Part shown: piece after piece, positions 51,543-61,690 of the stretch | How the letters are laid out: every line of letters starts with the position of its first letter | Position numbering within the stretch: the first letter of the stretch is position 1 | Assembly: GCF_013778325.1 (NCBI RefSeq) | Contig: NZ_JACEIB010000007.1 | Coordinates: forward strand, 291,897-355,896 | Source of the DNA: Sphingomonas chungangi | GTDB taxonomy: Bacteria > Pseudomonadota > Alphaproteobacteria > Sphingomonadales > Sphingomonadaceae | DNA length: 64,000 bases | Reading direction: 5' to 3' | Made by a program: the position numbers and the translations under genes | The notes under the pieces: generated by a model | Databases searched by the model: none | Told to the model about the DNA's origin: nothing | Seen by the model: the letters and a program-made list of their open reading frames with translations, nothing else

Positions 51543-51572
51543 TCTCTACTAATAGAGTAGAGAATTATTTTT
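51543..51572. terminator. Hairpin with T tract after GH13 gene
   Basis: TCTCTACT-AATAG-AGTAGAGA, an 8-bp stem, is followed on the + strand by ATTATTTTT and on the reverse strand by TTTGTTG. It lies 15 to 44 bases after the amylase stop (reverse strand), next to a second hairpin GGCGG-AA-CCGCC at 51573-51584. It probably ends the amylase transcript, and could also stop read-through from the + strand. Confidence 0.65.
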
Positions 51573-51586
51573 GGCGGAACCGCCGG

Positions 51587-53335
51587 TCAGGGGATCGGCT
51601 TGATCTCGGCCACATAGACGCCGAGCGGATCGAGATGGACGCTACCGCTGATCAGCAGCGTGCGGTTGGTCGCCAGCGGCCGCAGCACCTCCAGCGTATC
51701 GGTCTTTTCGAGCGGGACGTCGGCGGGCTTCGCATCGAGGTTGAGCAGCACCAGCACGGTCTTGCCGCCGCCCGATCGCTGGTAGGCGAGCACCTGCTTG
51801 TCTTCGGTGTCGACCGCCTTCCAGTCGCCGCCCATCGCCGGGTGCGTGCGGCGCAGCGCGATCAGGGTGCGATAGAAGCTCAGCACGGAATGCGGGTCGG
51901 CGCTCTCGGCCGCGACGTTGCGGGTCTTGTAGTCGGGCGCGACCGGCAGCCAGGGCTTGGCGCCCGTGTCGAAGCCGGCATTGACGCTCGCATCCCACTG
52001 CATCGGCGTCCGCTCGCCGTCGCGGCCCTTTTCCTTGGGCCAGCCCTTCTTGCCGATGATGTCCTGCACGTCCTCGATGCGCTGGGGATCGTTGTTCACC
52101 ATGCCCAGCTCCTCGCCATAATAGAGGATGGGTGTGCCGCGCAGGGTGAGCAGCAGCGCACCGGTGATCTTGGCCCAGTCGTCGGTCGAGGCACCCGGCG
52201 GCACCGGATAGCGGCTCGCGGCGCGGCGGCTGTCGTGGTTCGAGAGCGCGAAGCTCGGCCAGCCGCCGACCGAGTTGGTCTCCACGCCCGTGATGCGCTG
52301 GCGCAAGTCCGGCGCGGTCAGGCTCGGCAGGCTGATCAGATTGAGGAACATGGGCAGCTGGAGCTCATTGTTCCGCGGCCCGTAATATTGGACCAGTTCC
52401 TGCGCATTGTCCGTCCATGTCTCGCCGACGAGGATGCGGCCGGGATATTTGTCGATCACCATCTGGCGCAGCCGTTGCAATTCGATGTGCACCTCGGGCT
52501 GCTTGGAGTTGTTGACGTGATCCTGGTTGGGCACGCCGAAGGCATCGATGCCCGGATAGACCTTGTTGTCCTTGAGATCGGCGCGCTCGAACATCGTGTC
52601 GACTGCGTCGAGACGATATCCATAGACGCCGCGCTTCAGCCACCATTCGGCGGCATCGAACATCGCCTTCTCGACCTTCGGATTGCGCCAGTTCAGATCC
52701 GGCTGCTGCGGGTAGAAGAAGTGGTAGTAGGATTGCTTGGTCGTCGGATCGTACGTCCACGCCGAGCCGCCGAAGATCGACGTCCAGTTGTTGGGCGGCG
52801 ACCCGTCCGCCTTGGGATCGCGCCAGACGTAGAAGTCGCGATAGGGATTGGTGCGGCTGCTCTTCGATTGCAGGAACCAGGGATGCTGGTCCGACGTGTG
52901 GTTGACCACGAAATCGAGCAGCAGCTTGACGCCGCGTGCCTTGCCCTGCGTGACAAGCTGGTCGACGTCCGCCACGGTGCCGAACTGCGGATCGACATTG
53001 TCGTAGTCCGAGATGTCGTAGCCGAAATCCACCTGCGGGCTCGGGAACATCGGCGTCATCCAGATCGCGTCGATGCCGAGCGACTGGATGTAGTCGAGAT
53101 GCTTCACGATGCCCGGAATGTCGCCGATGCCGTCATTGTTGCTGTCGGCGAAGCTGCGCGGATAGACTTCGTAGATTATGCCGGTCTTGTACCAGTCGCT
53201 CTGGTCGACGGTCGGGTTGGCGGGCATCACCTTGGGCGGGGGCGGCATCATCGCCTGTGCGTGCGCCGCTACGGGCAGACAGGCGACGGCCGCCGACAGC
53301 AGAGTCGCACGAAACAGGGCGCCCCCCAAACGCAT
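51587..53335 (-). CDS. GH13 alpha-glucosidase-type enzyme, periplasmic
   Basis: This 582-residue protein has a signal peptide ending HAQA (about 27) and a GH13 barrel. Conserved regions are DFVVNHTS (region I), GYRLDAVDTM with nucleophile Asp (II), LVGETWT with the general acid Glu (III), and LSNHDSRR with the third Asp (IV). The start IIYEVYPRSFADSNNDGIGDIPG in pieces is typical of oligo-1,6- and alpha-glucosidases. It should release glucose from maltooligosaccharides or sucrose-type glycosides in the periplasm. It is a single gene beside the regBA operon end. Confidence 0.94.
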   Translation of the reverse strand: MRLGGALFRATLLSAAVACLPVAAHAQAMMPPPPKVMPANPTVDQSDWYKTGIIYEVYPRSFADSNNDGIGDIPGIVKHLDYIQSLGIDAIWMTPMFPSPQVDFGYDISDYDNVDPQFGTVADVDQLVTQGKARGVKLLLDFVVNHTSDQHPWFLQSKSSRTNPYRDFYVWRDPKADGSPPNNWTSIFGGSAWTYDPTTKQSYYHFFYPQQPDLNWRNPKVEKAMFDAAEWWLKRGVYGYRLDAVDTMFERADLKDNKVYPGIDAFGVPNQDHVNNSKQPEVHIELQRLRQMVIDKYPGRILVGETWTDNAQELVQYYGPRNNELQLPMFLNLISLPSLTAPDLRQRITGVETNSVGGWPSFALSNHDSRRAASRYPVPPGASTDDWAKITGALLLTLRGTPILYYGEELGMVNNDPQRIEDVQDIIGKKGWPKEKGRDGERTPMQWDASVNAGFDTGAKPWLPVAPDYKTRNVAAESADPHSVLSFYRTLIALRRTHPAMGGDWKAVDTEDKQVLAYQRSGGGKTVLVLLNLDAKPADVPLEKTDTLEVLRPLATNRTLLISGSVHLDPLGVYVAEIKPIP

Positions 53336-53425
53336 CTTCCCGATCCTTCCCGTTGGCAGCCTGGCCGGGCCGCTGGGCGGCGTGCCCTAAGAAGCGCGCT
53401 CAATGCCCGATCCGCGACGCCCTGA

Positions 53426-53953
53426 CTAGACGTGGCGCTTGCCCAGTTTCCGCGCGAGCGTGCGGCGGTGCATGCCGAGCCGCCGTGCGGTCTCGGAGAT
53501 GTTGAAGCCGGTATCGGCGAGCACCTGATGGATATGTTCCCACTCGATCGTCTTGATCGAGCTCGGCCGCGCGGCCAGGCTGGCCTCGGCATTGCCGTCC
53601 ACGGCGGCGAAGGCGCGTTCGATATCGTCGGTGTCGGACGGCTTGGTGAGATAGTTGGTGGCGCCGAGCTTGATCGCCTCCACCGCCGTCGCGATGCTGG
53701 CGAAACCGGTGAGGACGACGATGCGCATCCCCGGGTCGAGATCGTGCAGGGCCTGTACGCACGCGAGGCCCGAGGCGTGGCCGAGCCGCAGGTCCAGCAC
53801 TGCGAAGTGGGGACGGAAATCGGCGGCCGCATCGGTCAGTCCCTCCGGAGCATGGAGGATACGCACGACATAGCCGCGCTTCTCGAACGATCGGCCGAGC
53901 GTACGAGCGAAGCCTTCGTCATCCTCGACGATGAGCAGGCGGCGATCACTCAT
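53426..53953 (-). CDS. regA: Redox response regulator (RegA/ActR/PrrA family)
   Basis: This 175-residue regulator has a receiver domain (IVEDDEGFA; D54 in AVLDLRLGHASG; Lys in YLTKPSDTDDIERAF) and a Fis-type HTH at the end (FNISETARRLGMHRRTLARKLGKR). The alternating YLTKPSDTDDIERAF and a short Pro/Ser linker match RegA-type factors. It is the last gene of cyoABCD-surf1-regB-regA and overlaps regB by 4 bases (ATGA). Such regulators activate respiratory and other redox-controlled genes. Confidence 0.93.
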   Translation of the reverse strand: MSDRRLLIVEDDEGFARTLGRSFEKRGYVVRILHAPEGLTDAAADFRPHFAVLDLRLGHASGLACVQALHDLDPGMRIVVLTGFASIATAVEAIKLGATNYLTKPSDTDDIERAFAAVDGNAEASLAARPSSIKTIEWEHIHQVLADTGFNISETARRLGMHRRTLARKLGKRHV

Positions 53954-55239
53954 GGCGCGCCTTCCACCGCCAGGGCGCGCAGCGGGATGGCAAGCGTCAC
54001 GACGGCCCCATGGCCCGCGTTCGCGGCAGTGACGGCACCACCGAGCTTGCGCATCACGTTGACGGCGAGAAACAGGCCGAGCCCAGCGCCGCGCCGGTCC
54101 CTGGTCGACGAATAGGGCTTGCCGAGCGAGGCGAGCGTCTCTGCGGTGAAGCCCGGCCCATCATCCTCGACGGTCAGGTGCAATTCGTCGTCGACGACCT
54201 CGACGAGGAGCGCGATACGACCCGCGCCGGCCTCGACGGCATTGTCGAGGAGATTGAACAGCACCTGCACCAGCGTGCGGTCCGCGACGATCGCGATCGC
54301 GCCGTCCGATCGGTCGTCGAGCGTCAGCACGCCGGGCCGCAGCGTATCCCAATCCTGCGCGACCTTCGCCACGAAGGCGGAGAGCGAGGTGCGCTCGACC
54401 ATCTCGCTGCGCGCCTCGCCGGAGGCGTAGAGGATGCCGGTAACGATCTCCTTGCACCGCGCCACCGCCGCCTGCATTTCGCCGATCTCTTCTCCGAGCG
54501 GGGTGAGTTCGGGCTGGTGCCGCCAGTCGCCGAGGATCACCGCCATCAAGGCGAGCGGCGTCCCCAGCTCGTGCGCCGCGCCGGACGCGAGCAGGCCCAT
54601 GCGGACGATGTGATCCTCCTCCGCCGCCTGCTGGCGCAGCGCGGCGAGACGCGCGTCGCGGATGCGCATGTTGCGGGCGATGCGGGTGACGAACAGCACC
54701 AGCAGCACCGAGACCATCACGAAGTTCAGCCAGCTCGCCAGCATGTGCACCGGTGAGAGCGTGCTGGCATAGGGCGCTGGCAGGCGGAGCGGCCTATGGA
54801 AAGCCGCCAGCGCCCCGAAGGCCGAGCTGTGCAGGGCGACCAGCGCCCAGCTCGACCACGCCTCCAGCAGCACCGCGCCCAGCACCACCTGCAACAGCCC
54901 GATCGGCGCGAACGGGTTGGTGGTGCCCCCGCTGAGGTATAGCTGCGTGGTGAGCGCCGCCCAGTCCATCAGCAGCGCCACGAACAGCTGGTGGTTGGCG
55001 ACCTTCCAGCCCTTGTGGAGCAGCGACAGGGTCATCAGGTTGAGCGCGGCGAGCGCGGCGAGGATCGCCAGCATCGGCACGATCGGCAGCGCGTCGCCGA
55101 TCCAGGACCATGCGCCGAGGATCGCCGCCAGCTGCCCGGCGATGGCGAGCCAGCGTAGCTGCGTGAGCAGCAGCATGTTGCGCGCGCCGACATCCTCGGC
55201 GGCGCGGGGGATCGGGCGCGGCTCTGCGGTCCAGATCAT
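53950..55239 (-). CDS. regB: Redox sensor histidine kinase (RegB/ActS/PrrB family)
   Basis: The 429-residue kinase has six N-terminal helices (residues about 20-185) and a cytosolic kinase. The ubiquinone-linked heptad GGTTNPF is present in LSGGTTNPFAPIGLLQV, and the phospho-His is in GAAHELGTPLALMAVI. A Cys in AVARCKEIVTGIL matches the redox-active Cys of RegB. N box LFNLLDNAVEAG and G box VEDDGPGF complete it. It is 12 bases after SURF1 and overlaps regA. Its place in the oxidase operon suggests feedback on the respiratory chain. Confidence 0.94.
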   Translation of the reverse strand: MIWTAEPRPIPRAAEDVGARNMLLLTQLRWLAIAGQLAAILGAWSWIGDALPIVPMLAILAALAALNLMTLSLLHKGWKVANHQLFVALLMDWAALTTQLYLSGGTTNPFAPIGLLQVVLGAVLLEAWSSWALVALHSSAFGALAAFHRPLRLPAPYASTLSPVHMLASWLNFVMVSVLLVLFVTRIARNMRIRDARLAALRQQAAEEDHIVRMGLLASGAAHELGTPLALMAVILGDWRHQPELTPLGEEIGEMQAAVARCKEIVTGILYASGEARSEMVERTSLSAFVAKVAQDWDTLRPGVLTLDDRSDGAIAIVADRTLVQVLFNLLDNAVEAGAGRIALLVEVVDDELHLTVEDDGPGFTAETLASLGKPYSSTRDRRGAGLGLFLAVNVMRKLGGAVTAANAGHGAVVTLAIPLRALAVEGAP

Positions 55240-55251
55240 GATCGTGACGAT

Positions 55252-55947
55252 CTAGTCCTTCGGCGGGCGCAGCGCCATCCAGCCGACTGCGCCGGCGAGT
55301 GCAGCGGCCATGGCGAACCAGGTCAGCGCATATTGGAGATGGTTGTTGGGGAAGCGGATGACGGTGAGGCCGCCGCGCGGCCAGCCGGGGGAGGTCGCGG
55401 CGTCGGCGTCGATGAAATAGGGGGCAGCCGGGCCGATGCGACGCTTCGCTGCGATCGCCGCGACGTCGCGCGAATACCAGCGATCGACGGAAGGATCGTT
55501 GGCGCGGAGGAAGCCACCGCGCGGTTCGCTGAGACGGAGCAGACCGGTGACAGTCGCATTGCCGGAAGGAGCGGGGATCGGCCGGCCCTTCATCGCCTGC
55601 GGCACGAAGCCGCGATTGACCAGCAGGGTGAAGCCGCGATCGGAGACCAGCGGGGTCATCACCCAATAGCCCGGCCCGAGATCAGTCACGGCCTGCGTGA
55701 AGGTGGTGCGACCGGCAAGGTAGCGGCCATGCACGCTCAGGCGGGTGTAGGCGTCACCGGCCGATAAGGTGGGCCACCGATTCAAGCCCGGCGCGGCCAC
55801 CGGCGCAGCCGCCAGTCTGGCGTCCACCTGTGCGATCAGCGCCCGCTTCCACGCCAGGCGATGAACTTGCCACACGCCGAGCCACACCAGCCCGGCGACG
55901 ATCGGCAGCGCGAGGGCCGTGAGGCCGAGGCGCTGCCGTTTGGTCAC
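55252..55947 (-). CDS. SURF1-family oxidase assembly protein
   Basis: The 231-residue protein has helix 1 near 10-28 (LTALALPIVAGLVWLGVWQVHRLAWK in pieces), a large periplasmic domain with GRYLAGRTTFTQAV and LLVNRGFVP, and a last helix near the C-terminus (NHLQYALTWFAMAAALAGAVGWMAL in pieces). These are the SURF1 marks; the family helps assemble haem-copper oxidases. GTG at 55947 overlaps the cyoD stop (GTGA). It follows cyoD within the operon. Confidence 0.93.
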   Translation of the reverse strand: MTKRQRLGLTALALPIVAGLVWLGVWQVHRLAWKRALIAQVDARLAAAPVAAPGLNRWPTLSAGDAYTRLSVHGRYLAGRTTFTQAVTDLGPGYWVMTPLVSDRGFTLLVNRGFVPQAMKGRPIPAPSGNATVTGLLRLSEPRGGFLRANDPSVDRWYSRDVAAIAAKRRIGPAAPYFIDADAATSPGWPRGGLTVIRFPNNHLQYALTWFAMAAALAGAVGWMALRPPKD

Positions 55948-56306
55948 ATGCCGCTCGCGCTGTCCGCTGTCCCTGGCATCATGTTGACGTTCATATGGTA
56001 CATCACCCACAGCGATCCGATCAGCGTGATCACCACCACGACGATGGTGAAGATCAGCGCCATGAACTGCCAGCCGCTCTCCGCCTTCGGATTGAGGTGG
56101 AGGAAGAAGATGGCGTGGACGACCACCTGCACCAGCGCGAAGCCCATGATCGTGTAGCCCGTGGCCGCCGCACTGCCGAGCGTGCCGGTCATCACCAGCC
56201 AGAATGGGATGGCGGTCAGGACGACCGAAAGGCCGAAGCCGATCAGATAGCCCGAACGGGTGACGGGCGGATGGCCGTCGTGACCATGATCGTGGGCGGC
56301 GCTCAA
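55944..56306 (-). CDS. cyoD: Cytochrome o ubiquinol oxidase subunit IV
   Basis: The 120-residue subunit has three helices ([60 protein letters not shown] in pieces), as expected for CyoD, with an N-terminal His-rich cytosolic lead ([10 protein letters not shown]). The start is TTG at 56306, overlapping the cyoC stop (TTGA). It supports oxidase assembly and does not bind haem. Confidence 0.93.
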   Translation of the reverse strand: MSAAHDHGHDGHPPVTRSGYLIGFGLSVVLTAIPFWLVMTGTLGSAAATGYTIMGFALVQVVVHAIFFLHLNPKAESGWQFMALIFTIVVVVITLIGSLWVMYHMNVNMMPGTADSASGM

Positions 56307-56935
56307 CGCAGGACTCCCAGCAGATAGACGAAGGTGAAGACGCCGATCCAGATGACGTCGAGGAAGTGCCAGAACAGCGACAGGCACATCAGCCGGCGCT
56401 GGTTGGCGGCGGTGAGACCGTAGCGGCCGACCTGGACCATCAGGGTGATCAGCCAGATGATGCCGAAGCTGACGTGCAGCCCGTGCGTGCTGACCAAAGT
56501 GAAGAAGGAGGAGAGGAACGCGCTGCGCTGGGGCGTGGCGCCCTCGCCGATCAGGTGGGCGAACTCGGACAGCTCGATGCCGACGAAGGCGGCGCCGAAC
56601 AGGCCGGTGATCGCCAGCCAGATCAGCACGGCCGACTTCTTCCTGTCCTGCATCGCGATCATCGCGAAGCCGTAGGTGATCGACGACAGCAGCAGCATCG
56701 AGGTGTTGACCGCGACCAGCGGCAGCTCGAAGATTTCCGACGCCTTGGGGCCGCCCGCATAGCTGGTGCCGAACAGCCCGTAGGCCGCGAACAGCATCGC
56801 GAAGATGAGGCAGTCGCTCATCAGGTAGATCCAGAAGCCCAGCATCGTGGAGCCGCCGGCCTCGTGGTCATGCTCGTGCATGTCGAGGAAGACGGGCAAG
56901 CCCTGGGCGTCGGTCATGGTGGGTGCGTTGGCCAT
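56303..56935 (-). CDS. cyoC: Cytochrome o ubiquinol oxidase subunit III
   Basis: The 210-residue membrane protein has five helices and the subunit III motif [24 protein letters not shown], with [17 protein letters not shown]-like helix 4 and [20 protein letters not shown] at the end. Its start is 3 bases after the cyoB stop. It carries an acidic N-terminus with HEHDH that resembles cyoD's lead. Confidence 0.95.
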   Translation of the reverse strand: MANAPTMTDAQGLPVFLDMHEHDHEAGGSTMLGFWIYLMSDCLIFAMLFAAYGLFGTSYAGGPKASEIFELPLVAVNTSMLLLSSITYGFAMIAMQDRKKSAVLIWLAITGLFGAAFVGIELSEFAHLIGEGATPQRSAFLSSFFTLVSTHGLHVSFGIIWLITLMVQVGRYGLTAANQRRLMCLSLFWHFLDVIWIGVFTFVYLLGVLR

Positions 56936-56938
56936 CGA

Positions 56939-58945
56939 TCAGGCTCCCGCCGCCAGAAGTTGCTGGGTGCGTGCGGCTTCCGTCTCTCGCACCTCGCTCT
57001 CCGGGATGTGGAACTCCCGGTCGTAGGTGAAGGTGTGGAAGATCGCGTAGCCGACGAGGCTTACGAAGCAGAGCGCCGCCAGCCACCACACGTACCAGAT
57101 CATCGCCACGCCGAAGCCCGCCGCCAGCACGGCGAGGATCAGGCCCGCCGGCGTGTTCTTCGGCATCAGGATCGGGCGGAAGCCGGCCTCGGGCCGCGCA
57201 TAGCCGCGCTCCTTCATGTCGGCGTAGGCGTCCAGATCGTGGATGATCGGCGTGAACGCGAAATTGTAGGCCGGCGGCGGCGAGGAGGTCGCCCATTCCA
57301 GCGTGCGGCCGCCCCAGGGGTCCCCCGTGAAATCGCGCAGGCGTGGCGTGTTCCGGTCCCGGATGCTGACATAATATTGGTAGAGCATCGCGGCGATGCC
57401 GGCGGCGATCATCGCGGCGCCGAACGCGGCGATCAGGAACCAGATCTGCAGCGACGGATCGTCGAAGTGGCGCAGGCGGCGGGTCACGCCCATCAGGCCG
57501 AGCACGTAGAGCGGCGTGAAGGCGACCCAGAAACCCGGCACCCAGAGCCAGAAGCTCACCTTGCCCCAGAACGGGTCCAGCTTGAAACCGAACGCCTTGG
57601 GCCACCAGTAGTTGATCCCCGCGAACATCCCGAACAGCACGCCGCCGATGATCACGTTGTGGAAGTGCGCCACCAGGAACAGCGAGTTGTGCAGCACGAA
57701 ATCGGCTGGCGGCACCGCGAGCATCACGCCGGTCATGCCGCCGATCGTGAAGGTGAGCATGAAGGCCACCGTCCACATCATCGGCAGCTCGAAGCGGATG
57801 CGGCCCCGGAACATCGTGAACAGCCAGTTGAACAGCTTGGCGCCCGTCGGGATCGAGATGATCATCGTCGTGATGCCGAAGAAGCTGTTGACGCTGGCGC
57901 CCGAGCCCATCGTGAAGAAGTGGTGCAGCCACACCAGATAGGAGAGGATGGTGATGACCAGGGTCGCGTAAACCATCGAGGTGTAGCCGAACAGGCGCTT
58001 ACTGGAGAAGGTGGACGTCACCTCCGAGAAGACGCCGAAGGCCGGCAGGATCAGGATATAGACCTCCGGATGGCCCCAGATCCAGATCATGTTGGTGTAC
58101 AGCATGTAGTTGCCGCCACCCGAGTTGGTGAAGAAGTGGGTGCCGACGTAGCGATCGAGGCTGAGCAGCACGAGCACCGCAGTCAGGATCGGGAAGGCGG
58201 CGACGATCAGCACGTTGGTGCACAGCGCCGTCCAGGTGAAGACCGGCATCTTCATCAGGTTCATGCCCGGCGCGCGCATCTTCACGATCGTGCAGACGAG
58301 GTTGATGCCGGACAGCAAGGTGCCCACACCCGCGATCTGCAGCGCCCATATATAATAATCGACGCCGACGTCGGGCGAGTAGTCCAGCTCGGAGAGCGGG
58401 GCCATCGCCAGCCAGCCGGTGCGCGCGAACTCGCCCACGAACAGGCTCATCATCACGATGACGGCGCCCATCGTCGTCATCCAGAAGCTGAAGTTGTTGA
58501 GGAAGGGGAAGCTCACGTCGCGCGCGCCGATCTGCAGCGGCACCACGAAGTTCATCAGGCCGGTGACGAACGGCATCGCCACGAAGAAGATCATGATCAC
58601 GCCATGCGCGGTGAACACCTGGTCATAATGGTGCGCCGGCAGGAAGCCCTGGTTGGCGCCGAACGCCATCGATTGCTGCGCGCGCATCATGATCGCGTCC
58701 GAAAAGCCGCGCAGGAACATGACGAGGCCCAGCACCATGTACATGACGCCGATGCGCTTGTGATCGACGCTGGTGAACCACTCCTTCCAGAGATAGGTCC
58801 AGCATTTGAAATAGGTCAGCGCCGTCAGCAGCGCGATGCCGCCGATGGCGACGCCGACGAAGGTGCCGACGAGGATCGGCTCGTGGATCGGCAGCGCGTC
58901 GAGCGTGAAGCGCCCGAAGATGATCTTGGGAAGTTCGAGGGACAT
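56939..58945 (-). CDS. cyoB: Cytochrome o ubiquinol oxidase subunit I
   Basis: This 668-residue catalytic subunit has about 15 helices and binds haem b, haem o3 and copper B. Visible ligands are [16 protein letters not shown] (haem b His), [17 protein letters not shown] (CuB His and cross-linked Tyr), WLHHFF (two CuB His), and [15 protein letters not shown] (haem His pair). ATG at 58945 gives the standard N-terminus; the upstream in-frame extension is antisense-like. It lies 8 bases after cyoA. Confidence 0.97.
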   Translation of the reverse strand: MSLELPKIIFGRFTLDALPIHEPILVGTFVGVAIGGIALLTALTYFKCWTYLWKEWFTSVDHKRIGVMYMVLGLVMFLRGFSDAIMMRAQQSMAFGANQGFLPAHHYDQVFTAHGVIMIFFVAMPFVTGLMNFVVPLQIGARDVSFPFLNNFSFWMTTMGAVIVMMSLFVGEFARTGWLAMAPLSELDYSPDVGVDYYIWALQIAGVGTLLSGINLVCTIVKMRAPGMNLMKMPVFTWTALCTNVLIVAAFPILTAVLVLLSLDRYVGTHFFTNSGGGNYMLYTNMIWIWGHPEVYILILPAFGVFSEVTSTFSSKRLFGYTSMVYATLVITILSYLVWLHHFFTMGSGASVNSFFGITTMIISIPTGAKLFNWLFTMFRGRIRFELPMMWTVAFMLTFTIGGMTGVMLAVPPADFVLHNSLFLVAHFHNVIIGGVLFGMFAGINYWWPKAFGFKLDPFWGKVSFWLWVPGFWVAFTPLYVLGLMGVTRRLRHFDDPSLQIWFLIAAFGAAMIAAGIAAMLYQYYVSIRDRNTPRLRDFTGDPWGGRTLEWATSSPPPAYNFAFTPIIHDLDAYADMKERGYARPEAGFRPILMPKNTPAGLILAVLAAGFGVAMIWYVWWLAALCFVSLVGYAIFHTFTYDREFHIPESEVRETEAARTQQLLAAGA

Positions 58946-58953
58946 CGACGGCC

Positions 58954-60042
58954 TCAGCTGTGCGAATGGGGGACGGCGGGCGCATTGTCCGCGGGATTGG
59001 CCGGGCGGGCCGAATTGCCGAGCTGGCTCGGCGAGCGCATCAGCGCACCGGGCGGCGAGGTCGGCAGGGTGTCGTTGACTGGCAGCTGATGCCCTTCCGG
59101 ATGACCCATCGGCATGCCGCCCATGTCCTTCTTCATCAGGTCGATCATGCAGGGCGTGCCCGGCGTCTCGCAGCGGTTGACGACGCGGTCGAACAGCGTC
59201 GGATCGACCGAGGCCCAGCGCATCATCGGCGCATCCTCGCTCGGCTTGGCGAGGTTCAAGTAGGTGCGCGTGTCGAGCGTTCCGCCCGCAGCCTTGGTCT
59301 TTGCGACCCAGCTGCCGAAATCGGCCTCGCTCATGCCGGCGACCTCGAAATGCATGCCCGAGAAGCCGGCACCGCTGTAATTGGCCGAGATGCCGCCGAA
59401 GCGGCCGGTCTTGTTGAGCACAGCATGGAGCTGCGTCTGCATGCCGGGCATTGCATAGACCTGACCCGCGAGCATCGGCACGTAGAAGCTGTTCATCACC
59501 GAACTGGCGGTCAGCTTGAACTGTACCTCGCGGTCGACGGGAAGCGCGAGGCCGTTGACGGTGGCGATGCCCTGCTCCGGGTAGATGAACAGCCACTTCC
59601 AGTCGAGCGCCACCACGTCGATCTCGAGCGGCCTGCTGTTGGTGGGCACGCTTTTGCCCGGCGATATCCGTTCCAGCCGGCGGTAGGGATCGAGCGTGTG
59701 GGTGGTGATCCAGGTCAGCGCGCCTAGCGCGATGATGATCAGCAGCGGCGCCGACCAGATCACCAGCTCCAGCACCGTGCTGTGGTCCCAGTTCGGCCGA
59801 TAGGTCGCCGCCGTGTTGTTCTCACGATAACGCCACGCGAACAGGATTGTCAGCGCCATCACCGGAATGATGATGAGCAGCATCAACAGCGTTGAGATCG
59901 CCAGCAGATGCGCCTGCTGCCGTGCGACATCGCCAGCCGGATACAGCACCTCCATGTCACAGCCGGCGAGCATCAGAGGCATGGCAAGAACGGCGGTTAT
60001 CCGGGCCGATCGCGGGATTCGGCGAGGGTGATTCCTGATCAT
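58954..60042 (-). CDS. cyoA: Cytochrome o ubiquinol oxidase subunit II
   Basis: This 362-residue lipoprotein subunit has a signal ending [10 protein letters not shown] with lipobox Cys, two helices ([19 protein letters not shown] and [20 protein letters not shown]), then a periplasmic cupredoxin domain ([21 protein letters not shown]). It lacks the CuA ligands, as expected for a quinol oxidase. The His/Pro-rich C-terminal tail (GHPEGHQLP ... PHSHS) is a lineage feature. It is the first gene of a seven-gene operon. Confidence 0.96.
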   Translation of the reverse strand: MIRNHPRRIPRSARITAVLAMPLMLAGCDMEVLYPAGDVARQQAHLLAISTLLMLLIIIPVMALTILFAWRYRENNTAATYRPNWDHSTVLELVIWSAPLLIIIALGALTWITTHTLDPYRRLERISPGKSVPTNSRPLEIDVVALDWKWLFIYPEQGIATVNGLALPVDREVQFKLTASSVMNSFYVPMLAGQVYAMPGMQTQLHAVLNKTGRFGGISANYSGAGFSGMHFEVAGMSEADFGSWVAKTKAAGGTLDTRTYLNLAKPSEDAPMMRWASVDPTLFDRVVNRCETPGTPCMIDLMKKDMGGMPMGHPEGHQLPVNDTLPTSPPGALMRSPSQLGNSARPANPADNAPAVPHSHS

Positions 60043-60076
60043 GGCCGCGCCTTAGCGCGAATGTTGCGACGCAGCG

Positions 60077-60095
60077 ATAGGGCATTTTGTCCTAT
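60077..60095. promoter_or_regulatory. Inverted repeat in cyoA/MFS divergent promoter region
   Basis: ATAGGGC-ATTTT-GTCCTAT, 7-bp arms with one mismatch, sits 35 bases before cyoA in the 170-bp divergent gap. It could be a binding site for RegA or another redox factor, though no consensus is matched. It is AT-rich against the local base content. Confidence 0.35.
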
Positions 60096-60212
60096 AGTAA
60101 AATTCGTGCCTCGTGGTGTAGAGGGGAGCCGGTTGACCAATTTCGGCGTTGAATCGCGCCGCCACCCGTTGCACCCTCGCCGGGCTGCGATGGCAGGAGT
60201 GAGTATAAGATA

Positions 60213-61520
60213 ATGGCAGCGATCGGCCAGGCCGCACCAGAGATCCACACCCATGGCAGCCACGAGGTGCGGCCGAGCGAGATCGCCATCGGCGTGATCA
60301 TCGGGCGCACGTCCGAATTCTTCGATTTCTTCGTTTACGCGATCGCCTCGGTGCTGGTGTTCCCGCGGCTGGTCTTCCCGTACATGAGCCATATCGACGC
60401 CACCTTGTGGTCGTTCGCGATCTTCTCGCTGGCCTTCATCGCGCGGCCGATCGGTTCGCTGATCTTCCTCGCTGTGGACCGCAATTACGGGCGCGGCATC
60501 AAGCTCACCGCGGCACTGTTCCTGCTCGGCAGCTCCACCGTCGCGATCGCCTTCCTGCCGGGGCACGCGTCGGTCGGGTGGCTGTCGGCGCTGTTCCTCT
60601 GCATCTTCCGTGTCGGCCAGGGCATCGCGCTCGGCGGCGCCTGGGATGGGCTCGCCTCGCTTCTCGCACTCAACGCGCCCCAGAACAAGCGTGGCTGGTA
60701 CGCGATGGTGCCGCAGCTCGGCGCGCCGCTCGGGCTGATCGTGGCGAGCGCGCTGTTCGCCTTCTCGCTGGCGAACCTCTCCGACGGCGACTTCCTCGAT
60801 TGGGGATGGCGCTATCCCTTCTTCGTCGCCTTCGCGCTCAACGTGGTGGCGCTGTTCGCGCGGCTGCGTATGGTGGTGACGCCGGAATATGAGGCGCTGT
60901 TCGACAATCGCGAGCTCCAGCCTTCGCGCGTGCGCGAAACGTTGAAGTCGGACGGTTTCAGGATCGTGATCGGCGCCTTCGCGCCACTCGCCAGCTTCGC
61001 GCTGTTCCACATGGTGACGGTGTTCTCGCTGTCGTGGGTGGTGCTCTTCACGCGAGAATCGGCAGAGCGTTTCCTTCTCGTCGAAATGGGCGGCGCGGTG
61101 ATCTGCCTGCTGTCCATCGTGGCATCCGGCGTGATCGCGGACCGGGTGGGCCGCCGCTATCTGCTGGGCTTCTGCGCGGGCGCCATCGCCGCCTATAGCG
61201 GCTTCGCGCCGCAGCTGCTCGGCACCGGCGAGGCCGGCGCGGCGGCGTTCATGATCATCGGCTTCGTGCTGCTCGGCTTGTCCTTCGGCCAGTCATCGGG
61301 TGCGGTTGCGTCGAGCTTCTCGATGCAATCGCGTTATACCGGATCGGCGCTGACGTCCGATCTTGCCTGGCTGTTCGGCGCCGGCTTCGCGCCGCTCGCC
61401 GCGTTGTTGCTCGCGACGAACTATGGACTGCTCGCGGCGGGTGGGTATCTGCTGTCCGGCGCGCTCGGCACGCTTGCGGCGCTCGCGATCAACAAGGAAC
61501 TGGCCGGCCGGATCGGCTAG
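60213..61520 (+). CDS. MFS transporter, metabolite:H+ symporter (MHS) type
   Basis: The 435-residue inner-membrane transporter has 12 helices. The family motif in helix 1 appears as IIGRTSEFFDFFVYAIAS, and after helix 2 LAFIARPIGSLIFLAVDR, then RVGQGIALGGAWDG in helix 4. The GVIADRVGRRYLLG loop is the second-half counterpart. MHS proteins import organic acids, aromatic acids or betaines. It is a paralogue of the convergent transporter at 61885, with the same motif layout. The stop TAG shares CTAG with a small opposite-strand frame. Confidence 0.9.
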   Translation: MAAIGQAAPEIHTHGSHEVRPSEIAIGVIIGRTSEFFDFFVYAIASVLVFPRLVFPYMSHIDATLWSFAIFSLAFIARPIGSLIFLAVDRNYGRGIKLTAALFLLGSSTVAIAFLPGHASVGWLSALFLCIFRVGQGIALGGAWDGLASLLALNAPQNKRGWYAMVPQLGAPLGLIVASALFAFSLANLSDGDFLDWGWRYPFFVAFALNVVALFARLRMVVTPEYEALFDNRELQPSRVRETLKSDGFRIVIGAFAPLASFALFHMVTVFSLSWVVLFTRESAERFLLVEMGGAVICLLSIVASGVIADRVGRRYLLGFCAGAIAAYSGFAPQLLGTGEAGAAAFMIIGFVLLGLSFGQSSGAVASSFSMQSRYTGSALTSDLAWLFGAGFAPLAALLLATNYGLLAAGGYLLSGALGTLAALAINKELAGRIG

Positions 61521-61690
61521 TTCGGCAGCGGGTCTTGCGGGCAGGCGTCGAGCGCGCCTGCCGCTCCCGGATCGGAGGCCTGCGGCGAAGGGCTGGCCCA
61601 CGCCCGCGAGGAATCGCGCACCCTCGCGAACGGCCCGAACAAGCTGACGATCGCTGCCGGGGACGGGCGGCGGTTGTGCGGATCGCGCAT
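61517..61690 (-). CDS. Candidate small protein or gene remnant
   Basis: A reverse-strand frame of 57 residues (MRDPHNRRPSPAAIVSLFGP ... DPLPN) opens at ATG 61690 and ends TAG at 61517. Third codon positions are about nine-tenths G or C, which is coding-like, and the same frame continues open upstream to about 61770 without a start. The stop lies in CTAG shared with the MFS stop, as in two other convergent pairs here. A Cys occurs near the end (LDACPQD). No family is recognised. Bases 61691-61884 hold nothing else I can support. Confidence 0.35.
   Translation of the reverse strand: MRDPHNRRPSPAAIVSLFGPFARVRDSSRAWASPSPQASDPGAAGALDACPQDPLPN

Noticed and set aside
56366-59089. 907-codon + strand frame under the cyo operon
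   Set aside because: It is antisense to four cyo genes with haem ligands and subunit motifs; His/Gln/Arg-rich composition marks it as a shadow.
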